Assembly (NCBI RefSeq): GCF_001522545.3
Contig: NC_031773.1
Location: 37,599,466 to 37,663,465, forward strand
From: Parus major
Lineage: Eukaryota; Chordata; Aves; Passeriformes; Paridae
Direction of reading: 5' to 3'
DNA length: 64,000 bases
The number at the start of each line of letters is the position of its first letter. Position 1 is the first letter of the stretch. The position numbers were made by a program, and so were the translations under genes. Shown one piece after another: positions 27,301-36,969 of the stretch. Under the pieces are notes generated by a model. The model was not told the origin of the DNA, made no database searches, and saw only the letters and a list, made by a program, of their open reading frames with translations.

Positions 27301-28290
27301 TGGGTATGGCACATCCCATGACAGGCTCAGAAAGGAGTAGCTCAAAGCATCTTTCATATGCCCCACCTGCAGAAGAAATCAGATTTAAGTCTGTAACAAA
27401 AAGAACTAGACCTAGTATAGCCACCCTTGATTTCCCAGCATTTCAACTCTGCTTAAGTTTTAAATTAAAAGTATACTTCATTTTTTCGGTCAACATATCA
27501 GCAAAGTAAATTTTTCACATAATGTAACAATGAGAGAAAGCTTTGCTCTGCTGAAGTCTAGAGCACAAATAATTTTCTAGCTAGTATGTGTCATAGTTGG
27601 TTTGTTACTGCATCTACTTTCTGGATGTATTTCTTTGAGTGACAACACAGCCCTCCTGTATAAATAAGAAAGGGAAAAGCTTTTGCACTGATATACTTTT
27701 CATCTTTCAAGGAGAATGATAAACTTCCCTTCACTTTACTTAGAGGAATTTAACTTTTTATCAATGAACATGAAAAGGACATGGATTCAGCTGTGCTGTT
27801 CCAAAGTTATTAATTTATAAATGGGGATTCAATTTTGGTATCCATAGCACAAGTTTGAAACAAAACATATAATTAAACAATAAAGAAAAGTTTATTAAAA
27901 AAAAAAAAATAATTGTGGCTAAACTTAGAATGAATGAATCTTAGAAGATAAAATAATTTTTAAGACCAGACTCCTTTACAAATGTAAAAATGGGTTTAAA
28001 TCACAAAAAAAGTTTGAAATGTAGTATTTTTATAATAAAATTTGAGATATTGAGTTTTAATTCTTACTCTTATTTTCTTTTACTCATAGGTAAATGTGGC
28101 TTCTTGTGATGGAAAATGCCCATCTGCAACAATTTTCAATGTCAATATTGATAGCCATCTAAGATTCTGTAAATGCTGTCGAGAAGTTGGAACACGAGTC
28201 CTGACTGTGCCCCTGCGCTGCTCAGGAAATGGCACCGAAATTCTGTACGTCCTTCAAGAGCCCATAGACTGCTCATGCCAATGGAACTGA
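838..28290 (+). CDS. OTOGL: OTOGL (otogelin-like), 3' half of gene, 23 coding exons
   Basis: Secreted mucin/VWF-like glycoprotein of the acellular membranes over inner-ear sensory epithelia (family knowledge). Joining the 23 exons listed separately gives one uninterrupted frame of 5,536 nt; every junction is phase-matched. Visible order: end of a TIL module, Ser/Thr-rich mucin-like segment, Cys-rich half module, VWD (four exons), C8, TIL, VWC-like modules, further Cys-rich exons, CTCK, stop TGA at 28288-28290. The N-terminal part (earlier VWD-C8-TIL units) lies left of the window. I call OTOGL rather than its paralogue OTOG because the next gene is PTPRQ, the neighbour of OTOGL in human. The long mucin-like exon resembles OTOG and is unexpected (see findings). 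Confidence 0.93.
918..1811 (+). other. OTOGL: OTOGL intron before the mucin-like exon
   Basis: Bounded by GTAAGT and TTTTCTTTTAG. No recognisable repeat or exon. Confidence 0.75.
1812..4609 (+). CDS. OTOGL: OTOGL giant exon: mucin-like Ser/Thr-rich segment (about 932 codons)
   Basis: A single open frame of 2,798 nt starts after TTTTCTTTTAG, with two bases completing the Cys codon of the previous exon, and ends phase 0 at donor GTATGA (4610). A stop follows three bases into the intron. About one third of the first hundred residues are Ser or Thr; many Pro, several N-glycosylation sequons, almost no Cys except two near 2975-3000 and SSECV at the end. No tandem repeat unit is evident, unlike classic mucin tandem repeats. 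Expected role: a heavily O-glycosylated, extended spacer between the third and fourth VWD assemblies. Size is comparable with the Pro/Thr/Ser region of OTOG; I recall no such segment in mammalian OTOGL. Confidence 0.9.
5285..5462 (+). CDS. OTOGL: OTOGL exon: Cys-rich half module before VWD
   Basis: Follows the acceptor TTATATGGCAG in phase 0 and reads [20 protein letters not shown], later [11 protein letters not shown]. The CC-P-xW-x-C ending is that of VWC-like modules. Donor T|GTAAGT at 5463 splits a Cys codon finished by the next exon. It directly links the mucin-like exon to the VWD domain. Confidence 0.9.
6038..6058. repeat. AT dinucleotide run
   Basis: About ten AT units in an OTOGL intron, after an A-rich stretch. 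Confidence 0.9.
6265..6345. repeat. TCTA tetranucleotide microsatellite
   Basis: About 20 units of TCTA with one interruption near 6331, in the intron just before the VWD exon at 6438. Likely length-polymorphic. Confidence 0.97.
6438..6580 (+). CDS. OTOGL: OTOGL exon: start of the C-terminal VWD domain
   Basis: Reads [17 protein letters not shown], with the T-F-D-G motif that opens VWD domains, through HIEKCPANQ, then donor GTAAGG in phase 0. VWD domains of this family mediate assembly and calcium-dependent folding of extracellular multimers. Confidence 0.93.
7640..7663 (+). CDS. OTOGL: OTOGL 24-nt microexon in the VWD domain
   Basis: Flanked by acceptor GTTTTCCAG and donor GTAAGT, it encodes SANSIRKL in phase 0-0. 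Skipping it would leave the frame intact and remove eight residues. Its sequence joins PANQ of the exon before to VPPANTSG of the exon after without changing frame. The strong splice sites support it. Confidence 0.8.
7806..7898 (+). CDS. OTOGL: OTOGL exon: VWD domain, middle
   Basis: 31 codons, phase 0-0, reading [18 protein letters not shown] then INRLARK before donor GTAAGT. One sequon (NVT). Alternating hydrophobic residues fit beta strands of VWD. Confidence 0.88.
8515..8704 (+). CDS. OTOGL: OTOGL exon: VWD domain, C-terminal half
   Basis: Starts [12 protein letters not shown] after TTATTTTAG and ends in TEGLCG with the last Gly codon split at donor G|GTGAGG. The end G-L-C-G followed in the next exon by V-C-N-G-D is the conserved VWD signature (GLCGxCNG). 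The segment [13 protein letters not shown] matches the late VWD strands. Confidence 0.95.
8705..10898 (+). other. OTOGL: OTOGL intron, 2.2 kb
   Basis: Contains a poly-T run near 8958-8976. No exon, RNA gene or mobile element recognised. Confidence 0.75.
10899..11113 (+). CDS. OTOGL: OTOGL exon: VWD end and C8 start
   Basis: Begins [11 protein letters not shown], completing the VWD signature, then a linker with a sequon and the first C8 cysteines ([16 protein letters not shown]). Donor GTGAGT at 11114, phase 0. C8 follows VWD in every unit of the mucin/VWF/otogelin family. Confidence 0.93.
11114..12935 (+). other. OTOGL: OTOGL intron, 1.8 kb
   Basis: Nothing recognised. The part at about 12240-12500 is somewhat more GC-rich and ends in an AATAAA-containing stretch; it could be an old retrocopy but I match it to no gene. 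Confidence 0.65.
12936..13077 (+). CDS. OTOGL: OTOGL exon: C8 domain
   Basis: Reads [13 protein letters not shown] then [16 protein letters not shown] and SPDYC. Cys spacing and the [13 protein letters not shown] motif are diagnostic for C8. Donor T|GTAAGC at 13078. Confidence 0.95.
13411..13596 (+). CDS. OTOGL: OTOGL exon: TIL domain
   Basis: Reads [18 protein letters not shown]..., then [12 protein letters not shown] and CIPEEKC. The CPxGxxYxxC start and the C-x-C-xxG middle are the TIL pattern. Acceptor TTCCTTGCAG, donor A|GTAAGT, phase 1-1. Confidence 0.95.
14101..14313 (+). CDS. OTOGL: OTOGL exon: VWC-type module
   Basis: Reads [16 protein letters not shown] then RGCCMYSC and RACCPKKVC. 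Two CC motifs and the Gly/Trp pattern fit a VWC module just after TIL. Acceptor TTTCTTCCAG, donor G|GTGTGT, phase 1-1. Confidence 0.92.
15189..15293 (+). CDS. OTOGL: OTOGL exon: small Cys module 1
   Basis: 35-codon phase 1-1 exon reading [14 protein letters not shown] then LSCCPQYRC. First of four consecutive exons sharing the pattern C-xxx-C-(n)-C-(n)-CC-xxx-x-C. Confidence 0.92.
15600..15707 (+). CDS. OTOGL: OTOGL exon: small Cys module 2
   Basis: 36-codon phase 1-1 exon, [15 protein letters not shown] then DPCCFSHLC, with a sequon (NAS). Acceptor CATCCTACAG, donor G|GTAAGA. Same Cys pattern as its neighbours. Confidence 0.92.
16090..16191 (+). CDS. OTOGL: OTOGL exon: small Cys module 3
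   Basis: 34-codon phase 1-1 exon, [12 protein letters not shown] then HYCCPHYYC, donor G|GTGAGT. The first Cys pair is one residue closer (C-xx-C) than in the other copies. Confidence 0.9.
17449..17553 (+). CDS. OTOGL: OTOGL exon: small Cys module 4
   Basis: 35-codon phase 1-1 exon, [14 protein letters not shown] then GQCCPEWHC. Acceptor TCATTTAG; donor G|GTAATT is weaker than its neighbours. Confidence 0.9.
17642..17682 (+). CDS. OTOGL: OTOGL short exon: Cys module 5, first part
   Basis: 41 nt after CTCCTCAG, reading [14 protein letters not shown], ending phase 0 at GTAAGT. With the next exon it makes a fifth copy of the small module, here split by an intron. Confidence 0.82.
18639..18702 (+). 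CDS. OTOGL: OTOGL short exon: Cys module 5, second part
   Basis: Reads [21 protein letters not shown], ending phase 1 at G|GTAACT. The final C-x-C-xxx-x-C stands where the other copies have CCPxxxC. Confidence 0.8.
19634..19812 (+). CDS. OTOGL: OTOGL exon: Cys-rich linker
   Basis: Reads [19 protein letters not shown], then [13 protein letters not shown], ending MNCSQQCEA at donor GTGAGT, phase 0. The pattern V-C-x-(n)-L-C-Y-T-V-x-C-L resembles the VWC-like domain preceding the cystine knot in mucins and VWF. Confidence 0.92.
20013..20069. repeat. CCAT tetranucleotide microsatellite
   Basis: About 14 perfect CCAT units, about 100 nt upstream of the exon at 20168. Confidence 0.97.
20168..20272 (+). 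CDS. OTOGL: OTOGL exon: Cys-rich segment
   Basis: 35 codons, phase 0-0, reading [20 protein letters not shown], ending LTVYE at donor GTAGGT. C-C-G-x-C is typical of the end of VWC modules before CTCK. Confidence 0.92.
21076..21213 (+). CDS. OTOGL: OTOGL exon: VWC-like segment
   Basis: 46 codons, phase 0-0, [17 protein letters not shown] then PPFNDTEC and VCTLGK at GTAAGT. The W-x-S-x-C-xx-Y-x-C motif is that of VWC domains; one sequon (NCT) and another (NDT). Confidence 0.92.
22786..22831 (+). CDS. OTOGL: OTOGL short exon before the cystine knot
   Basis: 46 nt after TTTCCTAG, reading [15 protein letters not shown], ending T|GTAAGT; the split codon becomes the first Cys of the CTCK exon. 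The G-C-C-x-x-C motif closes the VWC-like region. Confidence 0.9.
22832..26910 (+). other. OTOGL: OTOGL intron, 4.1 kb
   Basis: The largest OTOGL intron in the window, just before the cystine knot. It holds a GTTT-rich run (24251-24276) and long AT-rich open frames without homology that I recognise. Confidence 0.75.
24251..24276. repeat. T/GTTT simple repeat
   Basis: T run followed by four GTTT units in the 4.1-kb OTOGL intron. Confidence 0.9.
26911..26990 (+). CDS. OTOGL: OTOGL exon: CTCK domain, first part
   Basis: Reads [20 protein letters not shown] then DCISQSP before donor GTAAGC. The spacing and the step to the final exon match the C-terminal cystine knot of mucins, VWF and otogelins, a dimerisation domain. 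Confidence 0.92.
26991..28089 (+). other. OTOGL: OTOGL last intron
   Basis: GTAAGC to TACTCATAG. Includes a poly-A run near 27898-27910. Nothing else recognised. Confidence 0.8.
28090..28290 (+). CDS. OTOGL: OTOGL last coding exon: CTCK domain and stop
   Basis: After TACTCATAG in phase 0 it reads [12 protein letters not shown], then [23 protein letters not shown] and DCSCQWN, followed by TGA at 28288-28290. SCxGxC, CxCC and the final CxC give the cystine-knot pattern. Confidence 0.96.
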   Translation, partial: VNVASCDGKCPSATIFNVNIDSHLRFCKCCREVGTRVLTVPLRCSGNGTEILYVLQEPIDCSCQWN

Positions 28291-28366
28291 ACATCACTGT
28301 GGACATGATTTAACTTTCACCAGACACAGTTTTTTGGTCATGGATGAGTATAGTATTCTGCAGGGA

Positions 28367-28372
28367 AATAAA
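28367..28372 (+). terminator. Candidate OTOGL polyadenylation signal AATAAA
   Basis: The first AATAAA after the stop codon, about 77 nt downstream, followed some 55 nt later by a GT-rich stretch. Later AATAAA copies at 29324-29329 and 29451-29456 could serve a longer 3' UTR. Transcript data would decide. Confidence 0.4.
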
Positions 28373-31300
28373 AAAGGCATCAGTTATGCTTTACAATGTA
28401 ACTTTCCCCAAATTTAGCAAAGATATTGTTTGTTGTTCTTTGAATTGTCTTTGAAAATACTGGAAAAAATAGAAAAAACCCCATAAATCTTTTTGAACAC
28501 GATGTAGCTTATCCATCATTTATTTCTACTCAGTGGCTTTCTGATGAGGTGGTGAAAAAAGCTGGTTAATATGGTTAGTATTTCCAGTGTTTTAAAATTT
28601 TGGATCGTGGCTACCTATCAAAGTTGAGACTTTCTCAAATAATTTCTCAATGGTTCATTTACTTAGAGGCCTCCCATTGAAAACCATCACCAAGTTTCAT
28701 GTTTAAACAGGAAAGAAGCATATTAAGATTTTGAAAGTGACTAAATTAATTTATTTTTAAAATAATGGGTTCTACTGTAACATTCTTTACCTTGCTCAAG
28801 AATCTGTATTTTGTCCATTAAGCTGTTGTCAGTGACTGGATTCTGCTTACACTGTGAATGAGAAACAACACTACTGTGATCTGTATGTACTTGTAGGAAA
28901 TCTCCAGAGTATACAGCAGAATCATAGTATCTTGAAACCTTAGACATGTATTTAATTTTTATGTATATTATAAATATGAAGCATGACTAGGCACAGGCTG
29001 AAGAATTATAGCTTTTGTGACTCAAAGATATCTGAAAGCCATTTCTGCTGCAAAGGTTTCCATCTTATATCCATTTTTTCACTTTTCACAGAAAAGAAAT
29101 TGGCTGTTTGCTAGTATAGAATAAGATTATATGTATATATATTTATTAAAAAACCCCACAGTACTGCACATTTTAAATATTCATAATGGGTTTTGTCTTT
29201 GTTTTCCTGTCCAGAGATTTGTGTTCAATGTATTTTATAATTTGTTTTTTCAATACAGATATTTAGACTATTGCCTGAATTTAGGATTTATAATTTTTGA
29301 ATCCAGGAAAAAAAGTCAGGTAAAATAAATGTTTTGAAGGACTTAGGTGAGTTATTCATGCTCAATCAAGCTGTAAATATCCATGATTCTGCATCTTAAG
29401 TTGAATATCATTTCCCTTTTGCTCGACATAATACATAAGCTGCATTTAAAAATAAAGGATGCAAGTTTAATCTTGTTTTTAGAAGATTACTTTGCTTTAT
29501 AAACTCACTGAATGAAAATGATATTAATTATGACAGTATTTTCCTTATCAATTTTCCTTTTAACTGTGTGAGAATTGAAATTGTCTAAATGTTTGAAAAT
29601 CTTCTGACAGTTTTGATTTCAAGCTGTCATTTAATTGCAAAACGGTTGGATTATCACATGGGTTATTACAACGAAAAATAAGCAATTAAAACTGCCTTAA
29701 AAGCCAAGGCTATTTTTCAACTTTGTGTGACAAATCTTTGTTACATTCAGTTTGATGGCTTATAAAGAAAAATAGCTTATACAGAGAAATCTGTTGTTAT
29801 TAACAAGACTCATCTACTCATGCATATCATTAATAATAGTGACTTGGTTTAAAAATTAAATAGCAATCCATTGTAAAATATCAGCAAAATATTTAACCAT
29901 TATAAAGAAAAAAAGATCAACTAGTGATCAAAATAAAGTGGCACTTTGAGAAAGTCTATGCTTCATCTTTGTGTTTTAATGGTTTGTAAGGCAGATATTT
30001 CAAGTTTTATTACATACCAGGGCCTAGAACCAAAATATTCCCTGATACTGCTGTCAGAATTTGTGCACAGAAACTTTTCATGCAAGCAAGTAATAGAAGT
30101 TAAATCATAGTCATATCTGTAATGTTGGTGTACTCAAACAGCAGATTAAAGGACAACTTTAAAAAAAACCAAACCACCACCACCATACTTTTAGATAAAG
30201 GTATGTATCCTATACTTGCCTTAACAGAGTTTGGCCTAAATCTACTTAATGAATTTAGCATTTGACAAAAAGGAGACCCTCAAAATATAGCATTTTTGAA
30301 TATAATCATCAAACATTTTCATTGAACAGCTGTGGCCTTTTGTGAGCCATGTAAGCCATTTGCTTTTCTAAGATTTAGAACTGTGTTTGTAATTGAAAAG
30401 AATTTAATAAACATTATTTTGCAAAGCGATAATAAATCAGTGTTGATGCAATTAATTAAGCTTTGCCACTAATTCTAATGCAAAAGCTTAGGAAAGCCTG
30501 GAAATTATAAAAGAAGTTATGTTTAAAATTAACTTCATGACAACCTGCAATAAGATAAATGATATTAAACTATTTTTTTCCCACTTAGACAATCTGCTTT
30601 TTTAAATGCAACAATCAGTAGCAACTGTGTTAGGATTGTCCCTGAAGCCTACAGCAAAATCTTACATCTTCAGTGGAGCTGGATAGGGTGGCTCTAAGAT
30701 TGTCTTTCATTTTATGGTTCAACTTCAAACTCAGGCTGCTTTGTCAGAAAGAGAACATCTATTAAAACCCTTGAACCATTTCCTGGACAGCCCACCCAGC
30801 CCTTTTTTACCTCCAGGGAGGTGACACTGGCACAATGGGATGTGTTTTATATAACATGAGCTAGTCCTTGCAGGCCTTGCTCCAGAGAGAAGGTTTGAAT
30901 GAACCTGCAGAGTGGCAGGACAGTTCTGCTCCATCCTTTCTCTGTCTGCAACCTATACATAATACAAAATGTATGCAGTTTATGGTTCTGTCTTGGCTTT
31001 CTCATGTCTCTTCAACTCTGCATTCCTCCCTCAAGCCCTGTCCTCAAATTTTGCGTAAATCTGTCAGCACAGGTGTCTTGTGTGCTGCTTTGGAAAGCTG
31101 ATCCAACTCAAATCTCATTTAGTTAAATACCAAAATTAATTAGTCTGCTTATTATTGACCAAAAGAGCTTTCACACCCACAGCGTTCACTCCCTTCTACC
31201 CGCTCTGAAACTAACAAGCACAATTTGTACTCCCCTGGAAGGAAGGCTGGGGAGGCGCTCCTGGAACTCCCACACTGTCACTGGAAAACCCAAACAACTG

Positions 31301-33488
31301 TGCACGATGGAGGTGCTGCAGTCCCACCATGCCTTGTCATTTCTGCCATTTGTAACTCTTTCCAGCAGCCCTTCCTTCCTACATTTCCCCTGCTCCAGGG
31401 CATTATTCTTTTCAAGCGCTGTTTCCTACCTGTGCTTGAAAAGAATTCACACAATATAAAGGCTTAGCCATAAAACAATGCAGATATTTTAGAGACAAAC
31501 ATAAAATATCTCTGCACTTAGAAGAATCAGATTGTACCTGTATGTCCTTCTACAAAATGGTAAGTCTTTCCCATATTTATTTTAGACTTTTGTAATTCCA
31601 TTGCCTTTTTACCAGATAATTTAAGAGCAACTATAACCCCAATACACAATTAGAATTTGAAGCACAGCTTTTAATATTAGGTATAAACCACTTACTATGT
31701 GTTTTCATTAATAAAATATGAGAGTACAGCTATACAGGCAGCTAATATTCCCATTTTTAGCTAGCCAAATCTGAATACTAAAAATAAAAAGCAAAACGTA
31801 ATTAATTTGCATGATATATTTCCACATTGCAGACAGAGCTCTTCCCAAATATATGTACCTTTATATTGGCGAAATTTTAAGGCAGGATTAGGCCTGAGGT
31901 TTGGTGTTTGAACATAATTACAAGACACATAATATACTGAAAGGCAGAGGAATTTACAGCAACCCACTCTGGGATTACAAATGGTCACTGTGCTGCTCAA
32001 AGTGCTTCAGAAGTGACAGAATTCTGTTTCAGATGTGGCTCATTTCCCCCTTCTTTCACAGTCCATTTTTCCTGACACAAATACTTTTTTCCTTGAACTT
32101 CTGCCCTGTTGATAAACTCAGCTTACAGAAACTGTAATTATTTTTTATAATTATTTTATTATTATTCATTAGTTCTGTATAATTCCACCTCTTTTTCTTC
32201 TATCTTGTCTTTTACAATAATTTAAATGACAAATCCAATTTCCATACACTACAGAGATCCACCTTTGTGTAAAAACTTACTGTCAAATAAACGCGTAGGT
32301 ACCATTCTACATAGGAATACTGTGGCAATGGAAAACATTAACTTGAACTAATTTTTTCAAGTTCTGTCTCATCAAAACCTTTCTCAGATGTTACCTTGAG
32401 ATGCTGCTGGTGCCGTAATCATGTATCGGTGTCCATACATGGACAAAGGAAGAATCCAAAGGAAAAATCCCATAGGAGTGTGTTTTAGGGGACAAAACAT
32501 AAATAAGTTGTCACACATGACCACTGCAATATAACCATCATGGAGGACAAAGCACGAAGGCCAGGACATTAACAAAAATTTGTACAGTTGCACACTCACA
32601 ATAATTCTCTGGAATATATTTTCAAAAAACATTCACAACATGTAAGTAAAAAATTTTTTGAGTGGTATACTTCAGCACATTAATGCAAGAGAAAGAAAAG
32701 GGTTTTATTGAGAAAAGGTTATGGTGGAGATGGTTTGTGCGTACTAAATTTTGTCTAAACTTTATTTAAATGGCAATTGAAATGTGCAAGCTGCCTATAG
32801 AATAAGAAAATTAAAAAAAAATCTCTCCATTAACAGGTCACCAGAGTTTAGGGAGGAAAGGTATATTCAGAGCTGAAGGACAATGGGCTGTAGCAAATAA
32901 GATACATTGACATGATCTTGGCAGCCATATACTGATCATTTAAGAACTATCATTTCTGCCTATTTTGAAAAATAATTCTACATATGTACCAGTTAGGTGG
33001 TCCTATATCTACTGGAATCAGTGGTAAATGAGTCCCTAACATGAGAGATTTGAGCATCTTGCTTCAAGGAGATAGTCTGGAAAATGTCTTATATGTGTAG
33101 TTTCCAGTTTTGTGAGTAGTTTTAGTATGGGGGAGCTTGAAGAGCTGCTTCTCTTCTGATATCACACTGGAGAAAACCAGTAGTGAATGGTGTCACAACT
33201 TAGTCAGTAGAAATGCTGAATAAAAGGAATGTGTTTATGTTTTGGGGAGTGTTCTTTTGATTAAGGTGGAATGTGCCATGCATGTTTATTTTATTGGGGT
33301 TAACACAGAGAGGGCTCCTGCTGCTGTCTTGAAAATCATTTTGCTAATAAAGTCTCCCTTTGTGCCTGCTGATTATAAATTGCTCTGAAAAAAAAAAAAA
33401 AGAACATGTCTGTTTTGCAAACTAGCTGAATAAGCAGTAGCTTACTTTTGTCATTGATAGATAAAATATCATTCAGGTGACTACACCC

Positions 33489-33627
33489 ATGTGCTCTGCC
33501 ACTCTGACAGGAGGATTGACTCAGTGTTTTGAGGTCAGCGGTTTAATTGCAGCAGCTTTTGTTTTATTATGTGTGTCTTTGAGTCAGGATAGCATAAAAG
33601 TTCCAAAATGGTATTTTTCTGGTGAAA
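33489..33627 (+). CDS. Candidate PTPRQ first coding exon with signal peptide
   Basis: An ATG at 33489 opens a frame with a polar start, a hydrophobic core LIAAAFVLLCVSLS and a small-residue end (SLS-QDS) suitable for signal peptidase. It is followed at 33628 by a good donor (GAAA|GTAAGC), phase 1. It lies upstream of the first FnIII exon on the same strand. It cannot join exon 36970 directly because that exon starts in phase 0; exon candidate 34162-34295 would bridge the phase. The initiation context (C at -3) is poor. No homologous sequence is recalled, so this is inference. Confidence 0.3.
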
Positions 33628-34161
33628 GTAAGCCTGTCTTGTTTACTACAAGTTCTAAATAAAGCTTTAGCTGAAAATTGTATTCCTTATTTCATGATCC
33701 ACTGTTCAGTGGGATACATGTTTTAGTAAAAATTAGGGACAGCCCACTGAAAAAACAAGATAGTATCTCAAGACAGAAGTATGATATGATGATAGCACCT
33801 AGGAAAATACAAAGTAATATGACATGACTGTTGCCCTTTTTGATGGTACACATATACCATGGCATTGATTTTTATTTATTTTATAATTGGTAAACATTTT
33901 TTTGTCAGCTTATTAAACCAATTTAATCTCAAAGAACACAGTGGAAAACTAATTTTTTATTAAAAATGTTATTTGGGGAAAAGTTTAGGGCACTGAGAAT
34001 TATATTGAAGTAAGTTCAACTCTGAAATTGCTGCTTCAGATCTGGCCAAAGATGAATATCACCCAGTATATTTTTTCTGAGCCAAGCTTTTGTTCAGCAG
34101 CCTTTGAGAAATAGATCAGTGGTCCCACTGCCATGAATTCTTGTCTGTTCTTTATTTATAG

Positions 34162-34295
34162 TTGCTTATATTGGTGACTTTGTATGGGACCTCTGTGAGA
34201 TCATAAGACGTGCCAATGGTTCTGCAGCTGTGCTTAGTACTTCTGCAGAAAAGTGTTTTCAGGCTTATTTTGTACACTGGCCACAGAATATCTGG
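34162..34295 (+). CDS. Candidate bridging PTPRQ exon, phase 1 to 0
   Basis: After a good acceptor (TTCTTTATTTATAG) the frame is open, reading AYIGDFVWDLCEIIRRANGS with one sequon, and can end at TGG|GTAGAA in phase 0. This is exactly the phase change needed between 33627 and 36970. No domain recognised; the donor is weak, and the opposite strand is also open here, so chance is possible. Confidence 0.2.
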
Positions 34296-36969
34296 GTAGA
34301 AAGGTACAGAAAAACTACCAGAGTCTGAAGAAAAATAAGGGCTAGCAGTGATTGCAATGAATTTTGATCTGGTAATCACATAGAAACTAAAAATATTTTT
34401 TTACATTGAGAAGTTTTAAAATTACTAGTGAACAGCAGGCACATCCAGAGTTCACTGAAATTAAAGGATCTCAGGAAACTTGATATGAGGCTTGGGAAGA
34501 GGCAGGGCCAGATCAAAGACACACATCTGAGGTGCACCATTGGCTGCCTCTGTAACCATGTGAAGAATAAATATGTGTACTAGTTTTTCTGTTCTTAGGA
34601 TATTCTGACATGATTTCTCTTTGAAGCTGTGGTGATACAAGGACTTAAGAGATACTGGGACTATACTATTTCTTTCTCTATGGATCAACCAATTCTTCTT
34701 CTGCTTTTATTAAAATATTTATTTAAGGTAAGGAAAATACTCTCTGGTTTTTGGGCGTGGATAACTAGTTGAAGTAAATGCTGAAAATTTATGGTTTGTG
34801 ATTTGGACTGGTTTTTTTTCCCCTGATGTTCTAGCTCCCTGTTGACAGGGAGATCTCATTTAGTGCTACTGAACATTCCCAGTCTTCTTTCTACTTAAAT
34901 AGTTGGAAGCTCTTTTGAAACCTTTAATCTGGTTTATTGCCTGCTGCTTTGGGTTTAGTGTTCCCCAGAAGAAAAAAAGAGATCCCAACACCTTTAAGTC
35001 ACCTCTTAGACAGGTATGAATTAAAAGCTTTAATGATTTAATTATCATACCTCTGACCCTTGAGGAGGACTGTAAGAATAGCGTAAGAAAATTACCTACA
35101 CTGCCTCAGTTTCCCACCATTTGCAGCTTAAGGACTTTTTGAGATGGATGCATTTGCAGTGCTATTTGTAAGCTTCATTGTAGTTCTGCTCTATAAACTC
35201 AAACTTCTGCAAACACAAATGGGCCTCCTCTGACACCCCTTGAAACTTTTAGTACTCATTTTAGGCCTTGTCAGATAAACTACTTATTTTGTGAATAACT
35301 CTTTTTTCCCCTCTTCTATAAATCTGGAGCATACCAGCTGTGTTTCATCCCTCACAGTGCTTGTACTTGAAGAGAAAATGAAAATTCATTTCTGCACAAT
35401 TTTGGCTGCTTAGGATTTTATTGATCTCTGCTGTATTTCCCCCCAAGTGCCTCCTTTTCAGACTGAGAAGCCTACTTGAGTCTTATGCTGAGACACAGTT
35501 GACAGCAAAAGTTAATAAGTTGTTTGTTGTTTAGGTCTCCTGTCTCCTGAGTAGCTCACCTGAGGATTGATTTGAACCTTAGGTCTTTTTGGTCAATTCA
35601 ATAATTTTGGTTTTATTTTTTTAAATTGCTTGGGTCTTTAGATGAGGGCCTAAAAAGTGATGGTAAGGTTCTGGCAACAAAAAAGGAACATTCTAAATCC
35701 CTCTCATTAGGTAAAGGTATGGAACAATTTTTGTGTACATTTGAAAATGGGTTTCTTGTTTTTTAGGTCTAAGTAGAATGTATTTATGTATAGTAAAATG
35801 GTATACAATTGCTGGTGGTTGAAAATTATTAAAAATGGTTAATTCAGTGATTGCCAAATATATATATTTTATCTTTAAAATCAGATTTTCCTACTGTTTG
35901 AATTGTCTGGGCTAGACAGATTGTGTTTTCAGGGAATGCAAGCCAGCTATATACCCAATATACTGGATTAAAAATCTGAAAAATATTCCTTATACACTTT
36001 TGTGTATGCCATCAATATTATAAGTCCATTGTCTCAGTTCATTCCAGAGGTCCCTCTTGTAAAGGATTTGTAGAGTTTAAAGGCTTTATAAGCTTTACAA
36101 AGCTTCTACTTCACAATGTATAATCTAAACTCTGAACATGGAGATATTGACAGATTTATAGTTATGTTAGTTATTGACAGATTTATAGTTATTCATTAGT
36201 TAAAGGAAGTTTTGTTAAGCCAAACTGAATTCCAGAATAAGTTGTACTTAAAAAAAAAATAAACAACATAGTATTTTTTGCTTTTTATGCTTTTTTTGTG
36301 GGTTTTTTTTTGTTTGTTTTTTTGTTTGTTTTTTGTAAAGCTAGATTGCTTTACAGGACAAGACAAAGTAATACAGTAATAAAACTCCTAACTTTTATTT
36401 TAGTGTCTTAGGTGTTCATATTTGATTTTTATTTTAGTTTATTTTTTTGAACGAGACTTTAATTTCATTGCCAAGATGGCATTTATTTGTCATCTCAATT
36501 CATTAACAAAGCAAAAACAAGCCACAAAAGACAGAACTTGAATAGCTGAAAATTTTTAAATTATTGCCACTAAAGTTTTTAATGTGTAATATAAGAATAG
36601 GACTGAGACCTCCCACTCCTGACTGTCTGTGACTGTGGTTGCAGTATGAACATAGCAAATGAAATCTCTGACATTGCTTCTAATATAAAATGATGACAGG
36701 TTTCTGTCATATTTGGGTCAGCTAACATGATTTTTCCACCTCTGGAGAGAGAAAGAAAACTAGAACTTGTACCTGCAGAACCTGTAAAATATCAGGAGGT
36801 CTCTGTGTGTCACATATCAGGTGATACTGGTCCATGTAAAAAACTACTGCTAGCTAACAAGCTCTAGGTAAAATTAACTAAATTGACTGAAATTGAGTTT
36901 AATTATTTAGTTAGAGGTATGTTTGCTGCATTTTCTACTAAGTTCCATTTGTGTATGTTTGTCTTACAG

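Larger units (their letters stand above)
28291..36969. other. OTOGL 3' UTR and OTOGL-PTPRQ intergenic region
   Basis: About 8.7 kb between the OTOGL stop and the first certain PTPRQ exon. Mostly AT-rich, with a slightly GC-richer part near 30730-31480 and a T/G-rich run at 36296-36335. It must contain the OTOGL 3' UTR and probably the PTPRQ promoter and first exon; candidate exons are listed separately. No CpG island is obvious. Confidence 0.6.
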
